Shown here one piece after another: positions 1-8,176 of a stretch of DNA of 11,881 bases; positions within the stretch are counted from its first letter, which is position 1; each line of letters begins with the position of its first letter. This DNA is from Firmicutes bacterium CAG:170. Its GTDB lineage: Bacteria; Bacillota; Clostridia; Oscillospirales; Oscillospiraceae. A model generated the notes under the pieces. That model did no database searches. It saw only the letters and a program-made list of their open reading frames with translations, and had not been told where the DNA came from. The stretch covers positions 1 through 11,881 of the forward strand of contig FR887098.1 of assembly GCA_000436735.1 (NCBI GenBank). Direction: 5' to 3'. A program made the position numbers and the translations under genes.

Positions 1-587
1 CCGAGAGCATAGAACTTTCGTCCGACGACCGTCTGATCCAGCAGCACCCACAGGATGACCGCTGCGATCAGCATGACGATGACGGAGATGGGAATGACGT
101 CAAACACAAAACCCTGGCCGAGCGTCTTCCAGTTCGGCCCGGTCTGCGAGATCATTGAGCCGCCTGTCACAATGTAGCAAAGGCCGCGGACAGCCATCTG
201 CATACCAAGCGTAGCAACAAACGCGGGCAGATTGAACTGCGCGATCACAAGGCCGGAGAAGGTATTGATCACGAGGCCCATAACCATGCCGACCAGGATC
301 GCAACGACCATGGAGCCAGTGGCGAGATACGCCTTCAGCGCCAGAATGCCAGTCAGGCAGCAGGTCGAGCCTGCGCAGAGGTCAAGGTTGCCGGAGATCA
401 GCAGGATCGCCTGACCGAAGGCCAGCACGGCATACACCGTGACCTGCCGGAGGATGTTCACAAGGTTGCTCGCCGTCAGGAACTTATCCGTCAGAAATGA
501 GCAGATGATCATGAACAGAAGTGTAATGACGTAAATGGAATACTTGGCCACAAAATTGACCATTCTTTGTCTGCTGTTTAATTTCAT
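1..587 (-). CDS. Sugar ABC transporter permease (RbsC/MglC family), truncated at the left edge
   Basis: Membrane subunit of a sugar importer, working with the ATPase encoded just upstream. Translating the minus strand from the ATG at 587-585 gives 195 residues before the window ends. The N-terminus is short and basic, followed by hydrophobic segments at about 16-33, 48-64, 93-116 and 163-183. Family landmarks are visible: ISGNLDLCAGS (64-74; usually TGGIDLSVGS in RbsC-like permeases), FVATLGMQMAVRGL (123-136) and GRKFYAL (189-195), which normally precedes the conserved GGN. The ATPase stop codon is only 3 bases upstream and a G-rich ribosome binding site lies inside the end of the ATPase gene, so the two are translationally coupled. 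About 120-150 residues are probably missing. The substrate cannot be told from this subunit. Confidence 0.93.
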   Translation of the reverse strand, partial: MKLNSRQRMVNFVAKYSIYVITLLFMIICSFLTDKFLTASNLVNILRQVTVYAVLAFGQAILLISGNLDLCAGSTCCLTGILALKAYLATGSMVVAILVGMVMGLVINTFSGLVIAQFNLPAFVATLGMQMAVRGLCYIVTGGSMISQTGPNWKTLGQGFVFDVIPISVIVMLIAAVILWVLLDQTVVGRKFYAL

Positions 588-590
588 TGT

Positions 591-2081
591 TTATTTTCCC
601 CCCGTAGCGTAAGTCATAACGCTTTCCTGCGTGATCTCATCGCCTTTCAGCTCGCCCGTGATGCGGCCCTCTGCAACGACGTAGATCCTCTTGCACATGC
701 CGATCAACTCCGGCAACTCAGACGAGATCATCACGACGCCCATACCCTGCTGGGCCAGCTCGTTCATGATCTCATAGATCTCATACTTTGCGCCAACGTC
801 GATTCCGCGTGTCGGCTCATCAAGGATGAGGACTTTCGGTGAGGCCATCAGCCATTTGGCAAGGACGACCTTCTGCTGGTTGCCGCCCGAGAGCGTGTAG
901 GTCGGCACATTCTGGGATCCGGCTTTGATGCGCAGGCGGTCAAAGTATGTCTGCACCGCGCTCTTTTCCTTTGCCTTCTGCACGATGCCGCCCTTGGAAA
1001 GGTTTTTCAGATTCGGCAGGGAAATGTTTTCCTTGATGCTGCGAGTGCCAACGATACCATATTTTCTGCGGTCTTCACTCGCCATAACAAGACCGTTTTT
1101 GATGGCGTTGGAGATGGTGACGGGCTTGAGCTGCGCGCCGGAGACCTCCACGGTTCCCGACGTGATCGGGTCAAAGCCGCACACGGCACGGACGATCTCC
1201 GTGCGTCCCGCGCCGACAAGGCCTGCAAAACCGACGATCTCGCCTGCGTGTACATGGAAATTGACATCTTTGAACACGCCGCCGCTGAGATTTGTAACGC
1301 GGAGTACATCCTCGCCCTGACTTTCCTCGCGGGTCGGATAGAGATTGCTGACCTCACGACCGACCATCATGGAGATGACGTCCTTTTCCGTAAACTCGCC
1401 GATCGGCGCGGTCTTGATGCTGCATCCGTCGCGCATGATGGTGACATAATCGCTCAGGCGGAAAATCTCATCCATCTTGTGCGAGATGTAAATGACCGCG
1501 CAGCCCTCTTCCTTGAGCCTGCGGATCTTATCAAACAGACGCTCGGACTCATGCTGTGTCAAAGAAGATGTTGGCTCGTCCATGATGACAATCTTCGCGT
1601 TGTGATAGGTGGCCTTGACAATCTCCATCATCTGTGCGTCAGAGATTGGCACCGTGTACATCATGGCATTCGGCGTAGTGTGGATATGCTCGATTTTTAG
1701 AATCTCGTCTGCCTGCTCGCGCATAGTCTTCCAGTCGACAAATCCGGCCTTCGTGCGGGGTGGGTCGCCAAGGCAGAGGTTCTCTGCTACAGAGAGGTTC
1801 GGCACATATACAAGCTCCTGAAAGATCATGGATATGCCGAGCTTCTTGGCGATCTGCGGGCTAGTGATATGCTGCTTTTCGCCGTTTACAAAAATCTCAC
1901 CGCTGTTGGGCATATGCATACCGTTGATGATCTTCATCAGCGTAGACTTTCCCGCGCCGTTTTCGCCGACGATGGAATGAACCGTGCCGTAGCGCACGTC
2001 GAAGCTCACATCGTTCAGCGCCTTGACGCCGGGAAACGTCTTTGTGATATGCCGCAGCTGTAATGCGTAATTCTCACTCAT
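591..2081 (-). CDS. Sugar ABC transporter ATP-binding protein, duplicated NBD (MglA/RbsA type)
   Basis: Cytoplasmic ATPase that drives a monosaccharide importer. At 496 residues it has the normal length for the tandem-NBD sugar family. Domain 1: Walker A GENGAGKS (39-46), Walker B IVIMDEPTSSL (164-174), switch-His region YISHKMDEIF (198-207). Domain 2: Walker A-like GLVGAGRTE (287-295), with Arg in place of the P-loop Lys as is usual in this family, signature LSGGNQQK (397-404), Walker B VLILDEPTRGID (417-428). The domain 1 signature is degenerate: VPISDAQMMEI stands where relatives have an LSxxQxQMVEI-like sequence. It starts 10 bases after the dehydrogenase stop, with a GAGG ribosome binding site overlapping that stop codon. 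The ISHKMDEIFRLSDYVTIMRDG stretch resembles MglA-type proteins, but that does not fix the sugar. No substrate-binding protein gene is in the window. Confidence 0.96.
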   Translation of the reverse strand: MSENYALQLRHITKTFPGVKALNDVSFDVRYGTVHSIVGENGAGKSTLMKIINGMHMPNSGEIFVNGEKQHITSPQIAKKLGISMIFQELVYVPNLSVAENLCLGDPPRTKAGFVDWKTMREQADEILKIEHIHTTPNAMMYTVPISDAQMMEIVKATYHNAKIVIMDEPTSSLTQHESERLFDKIRRLKEEGCAVIYISHKMDEIFRLSDYVTIMRDGCSIKTAPIGEFTEKDVISMMVGREVSNLYPTREESQGEDVLRVTNLSGGVFKDVNFHVHAGEIVGFAGLVGAGRTEIVRAVCGFDPITSGTVEVSGAQLKPVTISNAIKNGLVMASEDRRKYGIVGTRSIKENISLPNLKNLSKGGIVQKAKEKSAVQTYFDRLRIKAGSQNVPTYTLSGGNQQKVVLAKWLMASPKVLILDEPTRGIDVGAKYEIYEIMNELAQQGMGVVMISSELPELIGMCKRIYVVAEGRITGELKGDEITQESVMTYATGGK

Positions 2082-2091
2082 CCGTCCGTCC

Positions 2092-3150
2092 TCATTCCAT
2101 CGTGAAAATGACCTTGTAGGCCTCGCGATTGCGGATCATATCAACGCCCTTCTGCGCCTCGTCGATCGGCATCACGTGGCTGTAGAACCACTTCGGGTCC
2201 ACAACGCCCTTTTCGATCATGTCGAGCATCTCGTCATGCTGGCGGAACTCGTGATACGGCCAGTTGAGGATGTGGACGCTGACGTTGTTCGGCAGGTCCA
2301 GCAGATCGATCGTGGAGTGGCCGCGCTTGAGCACGCCGTATACACCGACAACGCCGCACGGAACAAGGAACTTCGCGCCCTGAAGGACGATCTCAGGGCT
2401 TCCCGCCGCATCCACGCAGACGTCGAACTTCTGCCCTGCCAGCTTCTCCTCCACGCTCTCGGTCTTGGAGTTGAGCGTCAGATCGACCTTTGCCAGCTCC
2501 GCGATGCGCGCAAGGCGCTCGTCATGATGGCCGACGACCGTAACATTCACTGCGCCGAGATAGCGCGCAAAGCAGCTCAGACCCAGCGCGACTGCGCCGT
2601 CGCCGAAGATGAGCACGCGGCTTCCGGCATGGACGCCGAAGTTTTTCAGTGCGCTGTAGTTTTCCTTCATGGTCAGCAGCATGACCGCGTCGGGATCGGA
2701 CATTCCCTCCGGGATCAGCCTGGACGGGAAGTCCAGAATGGGATCGTCCAGCATACCGAACAGCGGGCTTTTCACTCCGTCCTCCACCATTGCTTTGACA
2801 TCCATAGTCAAAGCATAGCCGTTCATGCCGCCGTAGGTCTGGGTATAGCCGGGCGCAGGGGTCAGCATGCCGAGCGGGCTCGTGACACGATCGCCGGGCT
2901 TGAGATAACGCACCTTCTCACCGACCTGCTCGATGACGCCGACGCCCTCGTGGCCGAGCAGCGTAGGATACGTGATCGTGTTCTGCGCGACGCTGCCGTT
3001 ATAAATGATCTTCAGATCCGTGCTGCTGCAAAGGCCGCAGGCCGTCACGCGCACAAGGCAGTCATACGGGCCGACCTTGTCCGGCTTCGGCACCTCAACG
3101 ATCTTTACAGTTCCGTCGCCCATTGCGGCGACCGCTTTCATCATTTCCAT
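2092..3150 (-). CDS. Zinc-type medium-chain alcohol/polyol dehydrogenase
   Basis: NAD(P)-dependent oxidoreductase of the GroES-like MDR family. The start chosen is the ATG at 3150, because GAAAGG lies 9 bases before it; the ATG at 3159 directly abuts that ribosome binding site. Numbered from 3150 (352 residues): CGLCSSTD (38-45) and GHEGVG (66-71) supply the catalytic zinc Cys and His-Glu; the Rossmann fold follows at about 178-192 (RVLIFGDGAVALG), with VVGHHDERL at the end of the second strand where coenzyme choice is made. The four-Cys structural zinc lobe is absent: the stretch TSPLGMLTPAPGYTQTYGG has no cysteine. CGLCSSTDL has one residue more between Cys and Asp than the common CGxCGTD form. 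It follows the glycyl radical enzyme, so it probably oxidises or reduces a substrate or product of that enzyme. The substrate is not recognisable; sorbitol, threonine and lactaldehyde/propanediol roles all remain possible. Confidence 0.9.
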   Translation of the reverse strand: MEMMKAVAAMGDGTVKIVEVPKPDKVGPYDCLVRVTACGLCSSTDLKIIYNGSVAQNTITYPTLLGHEGVGVIEQVGEKVRYLKPGDRVTSPLGMLTPAPGYTQTYGGMNGYALTMDVKAMVEDGVKSPLFGMLDDPILDFPSRLIPEGMSDPDAVMLLTMKENYSALKNFGVHAGSRVLIFGDGAVALGLSCFARYLGAVNVTVVGHHDERLARIAELAKVDLTLNSKTESVEEKLAGQKFDVCVDAAGSPEIVLQGAKFLVPCGVVGVYGVLKRGHSTIDLLDLPNNVSVHILNWPYHEFRQHDEMLDMIEKGVVDPKWFYSHVMPIDEAQKGVDMIRNREAYKVIFTME

Positions 3151-3191
3151 TTGATTCATCCTTTCTCTGTCGCTATCCTGTTATGCCGTAT

Positions 3192-3209
3192 GGGGAGCCG
3201 TGGCTCCCC
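3192..3209 (-). other. Intercistronic GC-rich hairpin between glycyl radical enzyme and dehydrogenase
   Basis: Perfect inverted repeat GGGGAGCC / GGCTCCCC separated by 2 bases, which folds as a 7-base-pair stem with a CGTG-type tetraloop. It begins 2 bases after the TAA stop of the glycyl radical enzyme. In the mRNA direction the stem is followed by AUACGGCAUAA, with no U-run, so it is not a standard intrinsic terminator. A role in stabilising the 3' end of the upstream message, or in uneven expression of enzyme and transporter genes, is inferred. Confidence 0.6.
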
Positions 3210-3211
3210 CA

Positions 3212-5725
3212 TTATCCGACCTCATGCAGCGTGCGCTCGATGATCTCGCACTGGAGGCGATGGTCGAGATTGACAAAGTATTCGCAGTAGCCCGCGATGC
3301 GGACGACAAGATCCCGATGCTTGTCCGGATGCACCTGTGCATCCAGCAGATCCTTGGGATTCTGATAGTTGATCTGGATCTGCGGGCCCATCTGCTCCAG
3401 ATAGACCTTCAGCATCCGGATTGCCGCCTGCGTGCCCTCACGATCCTTGACAAAGGAAGGGCTGATCTTGAAGTTCAGCGCATGCGCTCCGGTGACATCC
3501 TTGTGCGAAAGCTTCAGGACGGAGTTCAGCAGCGCCGTCGAACCCTCGGTGTCTGCACCCTGCGTCGGGCCGACACAATCGGAGATCGCTTCGCCCGCAG
3601 AGCGGCCGTTCGCCGTTGCGCCGAGGCTCTCGCCGAGGGTAATGTGCATGTTATAGCTGAAAACGTTGTCCACATAGCGCGTCTTCGGCAGACGGTCCTC
3701 GTTCTGGCGGCGGACACCCGCGGCATAGCTGTCAAACAGGCGCTTTGCGATCTCGTCGACATAGTCATCGTCGTTGCCGAACTTCGGCGCACCGTTTGCA
3801 AGACGCAGACGGTCAAGCTCATGGCCTGCAAAGTCCTCATGCAGCATCTGACCAAGCTCGGCGAGCGTGTAGCGATTTTCCTCAAAGACGAATTTGCGGA
3901 TGGCGCTGAGGCTGTCTGCCGCAGTGCCGAGGCCCTGCGCCGAGACCGAAATGGGGTCGCCCGTGTCCGTGCCGCCCTGGAAGTAATCCGTCGCATTTTC
4001 AAGGCAGCCGTCGATCAAAGACGATGCAAACGGGTCACAGTTTCTCTCGCGCTGCGAGTGGATCACATTTTTGCCGCTTTCGCCCGCTTCGTCGCACTGC
4101 TTGTCGATCAGCTTCAGATATTCGCCGAGGAATTCCTCAAAGCTCTCGTATGTACGCCCCTCTGCGGCGCTCTTGCGGATCATTGCGTTCAGAAGCTCCG
4201 GGAAGAAGATCAGGCCGCCTGTCGTCCAGTTACAGTCCTTGCCCTGGATCATGATCTCGGTGCAGCCCATGTTGTAATAGTCGCGCGCCCACTTCTCGGG
4301 AATGCCGAGGCTGGTAAGATTCGGGACCCAGACCGCATCGTTGAGCACCATCGGCTGGCCGCATCCGGCCTTGACCGTGCGCATGATCTCGTCATAGAAC
4401 CAGTCAGGTGTCTTGCCGGGCATGACACGGGCGGACATGTTGGGATACGGCGTCTTGAGCGTGGACATCGCCTCAAGGCACAGCTTTGAGAGATCGTTGC
4501 AGGCATCCTCGCCGCTCTCACAGCAGATGCCGCCGACAGCGAGCGACTGCACGGTGCGCATTTTCGGCTCGTTGAGCTTCATATAAAGGCTGCAGATCAG
4601 CTCGAACACGCGGTCGACCGTGATCGCGCCAGCTTCGATGTCATGCTTATAGAACGGGTACATATACTGGTCAAAGCGTGCCAGCGAGAGCGCCGAGCCG
4701 CCGAACAGATTGCCGATCAGCTGGATCATCCAGACAAGCTCGATGGCCTCGGTGAAGGTCTCGGGCTTCTGCATCGAGATCTTTTCCATCACAACAGCCA
4801 TTTCCTGAAGCTCCGCGCGGCGGACAGGCTCCTCTGTCGCCTCAGCCTTCACAGCCGCAGCCTTGGCATAGCGGAAAATATAGTCCGAGACCGCCTCCAT
4901 GACGATCTTGCAGCCCGTGTAGAAATCCTTGTCCTTCTGCGATTTTGCATTCTCCAGATAGCCGTTGATGCGCTCCAGAATGCCACCGATGCCCGTCACG
5001 ACAAGGCGCTTATAATTGAGATTCGTGTGGTTCGCGGCGTTCCAGCCGTTTTCGCGCAGCAGCTGCATGGTCTCCGCGCCATAGTTGTACACGAAGTGCT
5101 TTTCGATGCGGGAGCCGATCTCCCAGTTTTCAAATTCCACGCCCGCATCGCGGTAATGCTGCTCCATCTCCGCGATGAGCTTCTGCATGACCTGGAAATC
5201 GATGTTCGCGTCGTAATGGTCGCGCGCCATCAGCGAGCCGAAGCGGAACTTGGTGAGGTTCGCCTGCTCCTCAAAGGAGAGGCCGCCCTTTTTGTACGCA
5301 AACAGCATCTGCCCTTCGCGCGCGTTGTCATAGTGATTGAAGCCGCCGCGGTTTGCAAAGTATTCGTCGAGCATCTGCTGCGTTTCCTGCTTCAACTGCT
5401 CATAGGTCAGCTGGTTGCGCGCCTCATCGACCGGCCACATGCCAGTGACCGAACCGATCAGCTGCTCAGCATCGTAGATTGGTTGTTCAATATGCTTGAG
5501 GTGGTAAGCAAATGCCTTTGCGCGGCGGATATTCTCCGGTTCACCCTTTGTCTGCGCGAGCGACGCGGCCATGTTGACATACAGGCGGGTCTGACGCAGT
5601 CCCTGGTCGTTGAGCGCCTGTGTTTCATCCTTCATGCGCTGAATGCGAGGCGTCATAAGGGTCATTGGTATATCCTTGATGTCGATAAATTTTTCCAATT
5701 GTTCCGCCAGAAAATGTTTACTCAT
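3212..5725 (-). CDS. Glycyl radical enzyme, Cys-x-Glu eliminase/dehydratase type, subfamily unrecognised
   Basis: Oxygen-sensitive radical enzyme of the PFL-like superfamily, 837 residues, full length. The N-terminal PFL-type barrel domain covers most of the protein. The catalytic loop reads NMGCTEIM (486-493): Cys488 is the expected thiyl site and Glu490 fits the general base found in glycerol, propanediol, choline and hydroxyproline type enzymes (GCxE), not the Cys-Cys pair of pyruvate formate-lyase. The Pro that often follows (GCVEP) is replaced by Ile. The glycyl radical loop is RIAGYCEYF (809-817) with Gly812, followed by the usual LQxEIIxRT helix. An ADSLSAIRKFVFEE segment (603-616) and an H170-D176 pair near the substrate channel are also family-like. 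The start has a GGGGGAG ribosome binding site 5 bases upstream. Its activase is two genes upstream, with the kinase between. Substrate is unknown; the sugar-gene context suggests a polyol, ketose or sugar-derived diol. Confidence 0.95.
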   Translation of the reverse strand: MSKHFLAEQLEKFIDIKDIPMTLMTPRIQRMKDETQALNDQGLRQTRLYVNMAASLAQTKGEPENIRRAKAFAYHLKHIEQPIYDAEQLIGSVTGMWPVDEARNQLTYEQLKQETQQMLDEYFANRGGFNHYDNAREGQMLFAYKKGGLSFEEQANLTKFRFGSLMARDHYDANIDFQVMQKLIAEMEQHYRDAGVEFENWEIGSRIEKHFVYNYGAETMQLLRENGWNAANHTNLNYKRLVVTGIGGILERINGYLENAKSQKDKDFYTGCKIVMEAVSDYIFRYAKAAAVKAEATEEPVRRAELQEMAVVMEKISMQKPETFTEAIELVWMIQLIGNLFGGSALSLARFDQYMYPFYKHDIEAGAITVDRVFELICSLYMKLNEPKMRTVQSLAVGGICCESGEDACNDLSKLCLEAMSTLKTPYPNMSARVMPGKTPDWFYDEIMRTVKAGCGQPMVLNDAVWVPNLTSLGIPEKWARDYYNMGCTEIMIQGKDCNWTTGGLIFFPELLNAMIRKSAAEGRTYESFEEFLGEYLKLIDKQCDEAGESGKNVIHSQRERNCDPFASSLIDGCLENATDYFQGGTDTGDPISVSAQGLGTAADSLSAIRKFVFEENRYTLAELGQMLHEDFAGHELDRLRLANGAPKFGNDDDYVDEIAKRLFDSYAAGVRRQNEDRLPKTRYVDNVFSYNMHITLGESLGATANGRSAGEAISDCVGPTQGADTEGSTALLNSVLKLSHKDVTGAHALNFKISPSFVKDREGTQAAIRMLKVYLEQMGPQIQINYQNPKDLLDAQVHPDKHRDLVVRIAGYCEYFVNLDHRLQCEIIERTLHEVG

Positions 5726-5745
5726 AGATGCTCCCCCTTTTGAAT

Positions 5746-7239
5746 TTACTGCTGCCGAAGAAAGTGCATCGTTTCCCGCAGCGCCGGATATAGTCTTGTA
5801 TATGCCTGATACATGTGTTCATATTTTGCGTTTTCCACGCTGGGAGGGATCGCACCGCTCGGCCGGAATCTCGCAAGCGCCTGATCGATGCTTTCAAATA
5901 TGCCGACCGCGCTGCCAGCGACAGCTGCGATCCCAAGCGAGGTCGCGTCCTCCGCCGGGGCCGGGATGGTCTGAAGCTCCAGCCGCGTGACATCCGCGAT
6001 GATCTGGCTCCAGAGCGTGGACTTCATGCCGCCGCCGATGGCATGCACGCGCGTGAGCGGAAGGAATTCGCGCTGCGCGTCTGCGATCTGGCGCAGGGCG
6101 TAGGCAACGCCCTCAAATACCGCGCGGCAGAAATGGCCGTTTTTATGGATCTGATTCACGCCTGCAAAAACGCCGCTGGCCTGTGCATCGAAAATCGGCG
6201 AACGTTCGCCGTCAAGATACGGCAGATACACAAGTCCCTCGCATCCCGGCTCAACCTCGGCCGCAAGTCGATTCATCTCGTCAAGTCCCACGCCCAGCAG
6301 TTCGCGCACCCAATTGACGGACGCGCCCGCCGCCTGCATCGTGCCATAGACGCTGCTCGTCAGGCCGTCCAGATTCATAATGTTGAACAGGCGCTGCTGC
6401 GGATCGATGACGGGCTTTTCTGTCACGGTGGCGATCCACGCCGTCGTGCCGAGGCTCAGATATGCGTCGCCGGGGTGCAGATTTCCCGCACCGGCGCTGC
6501 CGCAGGCGCCGTCTCCGCCGCCTGCGATGACCGGGATCCCGGCAGGAAGGCCAAGCTCCCCTGCGCTCGCCTGCGTCACGCGCCCGACAATGTCACAGCT
6601 GCGGTGCAGCGCAGGCAGTTTTTCCATGTCGACGCCGAACTGCCGGAACAACTCCGGCTCATAGCTGCGCGTCGTGATGTTCATCAGCTCGCCGTGGCTG
6701 GCGTCGGAGTAATCCGTCGTATCGGGATCTCCGGTCAGCCTGGCAATGATGTAATCCTTCGACTGAAGGAATTTTTCGGTTTTTTCATAGATCTCCGGGC
6801 GGCACTGCCGGAACCAGAGGATCTTGCAGAGCGAGCTGCGCGCATCAAGAATGTTGCCGGACATCTGATACAGGCGCTGCGCGCCGATATCGCGGCAGAT
6901 CTGCGCATACTGCGCCGCGGCTCTTGAATCCGAGTGGAGCAGATGCGGATGCAACGGCTCAAGATCCTTACCGATCGGCACGCAGCCGAGCATATGGCCG
7001 CTGACGCCGATGGCCGCGATCTTTGTACGGCTGTCGGGGCTGCGCCCGATCAGCGCCTGTGTCGCGCGGCAGATGCCGCTCCACCAGTCCAGCGCATTCT
7101 GCTCGGCAATACCGCCGCGCGCATAGTGTGTCGGATAGGACTCCGTCTGCGTGCCGACGACGGTGCCGTCCGCCGCGATGATGGAGGCCTTCACGCCGCT
7201 CGTCCCAAGATCATAAGCCAGTAACTGTTCCTGCTGCAT
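5746..7239 (-). CDS. FGGY-family carbohydrate kinase, xylulokinase-like
   Basis: ATP-dependent sugar kinase that would phosphorylate the ketose made by the isomerase. From the ATG at 7239 it is 497 residues, normal for the family. Visible motifs: N-terminal phosphate loop AYDLGTSGVK (8-17), the sugar-contact region LLHSDSRA (100-107), catalytic-Asp loop GGGDGACG (240-247, Asp243), LSLGTTAWI (261-269), YLDGERSP (341-348) and the adenine-side loop AIGGGMKSTLW (400-410). These resemble XylB more than rhamnulokinase or glycerol kinase. An in-frame GTG at 7251 overlaps the activase stop as GTGA, but GGAG abuts it; the ATG at 7239 keeps GGAG 11 bases upstream and is preferred. The gene overlaps or nearly touches both neighbours, consistent with operonic translation. 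Which ketose it accepts (xylulose, ribulose, fuculose or other) cannot be told. Confidence 0.94.
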   Translation of the reverse strand: MQQEQLLAYDLGTSGVKASIIAADGTVVGTQTESYPTHYARGGIAEQNALDWWSGICRATQALIGRSPDSRTKIAAIGVSGHMLGCVPIGKDLEPLHPHLLHSDSRAAAQYAQICRDIGAQRLYQMSGNILDARSSLCKILWFRQCRPEIYEKTEKFLQSKDYIIARLTGDPDTTDYSDASHGELMNITTRSYEPELFRQFGVDMEKLPALHRSCDIVGRVTQASAGELGLPAGIPVIAGGGDGACGSAGAGNLHPGDAYLSLGTTAWIATVTEKPVIDPQQRLFNIMNLDGLTSSVYGTMQAAGASVNWVRELLGVGLDEMNRLAAEVEPGCEGLVYLPYLDGERSPIFDAQASGVFAGVNQIHKNGHFCRAVFEGVAYALRQIADAQREFLPLTRVHAIGGGMKSTLWSQIIADVTRLELQTIPAPAEDATSLGIAAVAGSAVGIFESIDQALARFRPSGAIPPSVENAKYEHMYQAYTRLYPALRETMHFLRQQ

Positions 7240-7247
7240 AGCGTTTC

Positions 7248-8156
7248 TCACTCCACATTCACAAGCCGTCCGCCCTTTGACTGGATATAGCGCTTCCAGC
7301 CGTCGCTGACCGAGGCGTCGACCATTTCAAATTCCTGGTATTCGCTGTCAATGCGCTTGGCCTTGGAGACGCCCAGCTTGTGATAGGGCAGGATCTCCGC
7401 GCCGACCAGCTTCGGCAGCTGCACCGTCAGCTGCGCAATGGCGTCAAAATGCGTCTGATTGTCATTAACGCCCGGAATGATCGGGCAGCGGACCAGTACG
7501 CGCGCGCCAGAGTCATGCAGATACCGCAGGTTTTCCAGGATCCGGCGGTTGTCGCAGCCGACATAGGCCTTGTGTACCTCCGGGTCGGTCGCCTTATAGT
7601 CATACAGGAACAGATCCACGTAGGGCATGACCGCGTCATAGGTCTCTTTTCTATGAACGCCGTTCGTCTCCAGCGCGATGCGGATGCCGTGCTCGCGGCA
7701 GCGCCGCATCAGCTCCAGCGCAAAGTCCTTCTGCATCAGCGCCTCGCCGCCGGAAAGCGTCACGCCGCCGTCCTCGCCGTAGTATTTCTGATCCTTCAGC
7801 ACGACCTTCATGACCTCGTCCGCAGTCATACGCTTGCCGATCAGATCGAGTGCCTGCACCGGGCACGCATCCACGCATTTGCCGCACGCCTCACAGGCTC
7901 TGCGGTCAAAGCGGTGTTCGCCGTTTTCGATGCTGTGGCAGCCGTTCGGACAGGCCGCCGCGCACGCGCCGCAGCGAACGCAGCGCTCCTGATTCAGACC
8001 GATAAGCGGCTGCATGGGGATCCCTTCCGGGTTGTGGCACCATTTGCAGTTGACGTTGCAGCCCTTCAGGAAAACCGTCGTGCGGATACCGGGGCCGTCA
8101 TGGATAGAGAGGCGCTGAATGCCGAAAACGATTCCCGTATGGGCATTCTCCGTCAT
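7248..8156 (-). CDS. Glycyl radical enzyme activating protein (radical SAM, with two 4Fe-4S ferredoxin clusters)
   Basis: Uses S-adenosylmethionine and a 4Fe-4S cluster to place the radical on Gly812 of the partner encoded at 5725-3212. 302 residues from the ATG at 8156. Order of motifs: SIHDGPGIRTTVFLKGC (17-33); radical SAM Cx3Cx2C at Cys33, Cys37 and Cys40; two bacterial ferredoxin motifs at Cys59/62/65/69 and Cys88/91/94/98; GGVTLSGGEAL (130-140); and ETNGV, YDYKA and PIIPGVND later. The ferredoxin insert is typical of activases of the eliminase-type enzymes and absent from the short pyruvate formate-lyase activase, which supports the assignment of the partner. An upstream TTG at 8180 would overlap the cupin stop, but AGAAGG placed 7 bases before the ATG at 8156 decides the start. 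Confidence 0.96.
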   Translation of the reverse strand: MTENAHTGIVFGIQRLSIHDGPGIRTTVFLKGCNVNCKWCHNPEGIPMQPLIGLNQERCVRCGACAAACPNGCHSIENGEHRFDRRACEACGKCVDACPVQALDLIGKRMTADEVMKVVLKDQKYYGEDGGVTLSGGEALMQKDFALELMRRCREHGIRIALETNGVHRKETYDAVMPYVDLFLYDYKATDPEVHKAYVGCDNRRILENLRYLHDSGARVLVRCPIIPGVNDNQTHFDAIAQLTVQLPKLVGAEILPYHKLGVSKAKRIDSEYQEFEMVDASVSDGWKRYIQSKGGRLVNVE

Positions 8157-8176
8157 GGCTGCACCTTCTTTCAGGC

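Noticed and set aside
3200..4489. Long plus-strand ORF (429 codons) opposite the glycyl radical enzyme; likewise at 4643-5743, 5815-6927 and 2176-3243
   Set aside because: All lie antisense to well-supported genes, show no domains and no ribosome binding site, and are explained by codon bias on the true strand.
3212..5725. Pyruvate or 2-ketobutyrate formate-lyase
   Set aside because: The catalytic loop has Gly-Cys-x-Glu, not a Cys-Cys pair, and the activase carries two extra ferredoxin clusters not found in the short formate-lyase activase.
3212..5725. Sulfonate (isethionate or DHPS) lyase in a sulfoglycolytic operon
   Set aside because: No sulfite exporter, sulfite reductase, sulfoquinovosidase or transaldolase gene is visible; the link would rest only on the enzyme superfamily.
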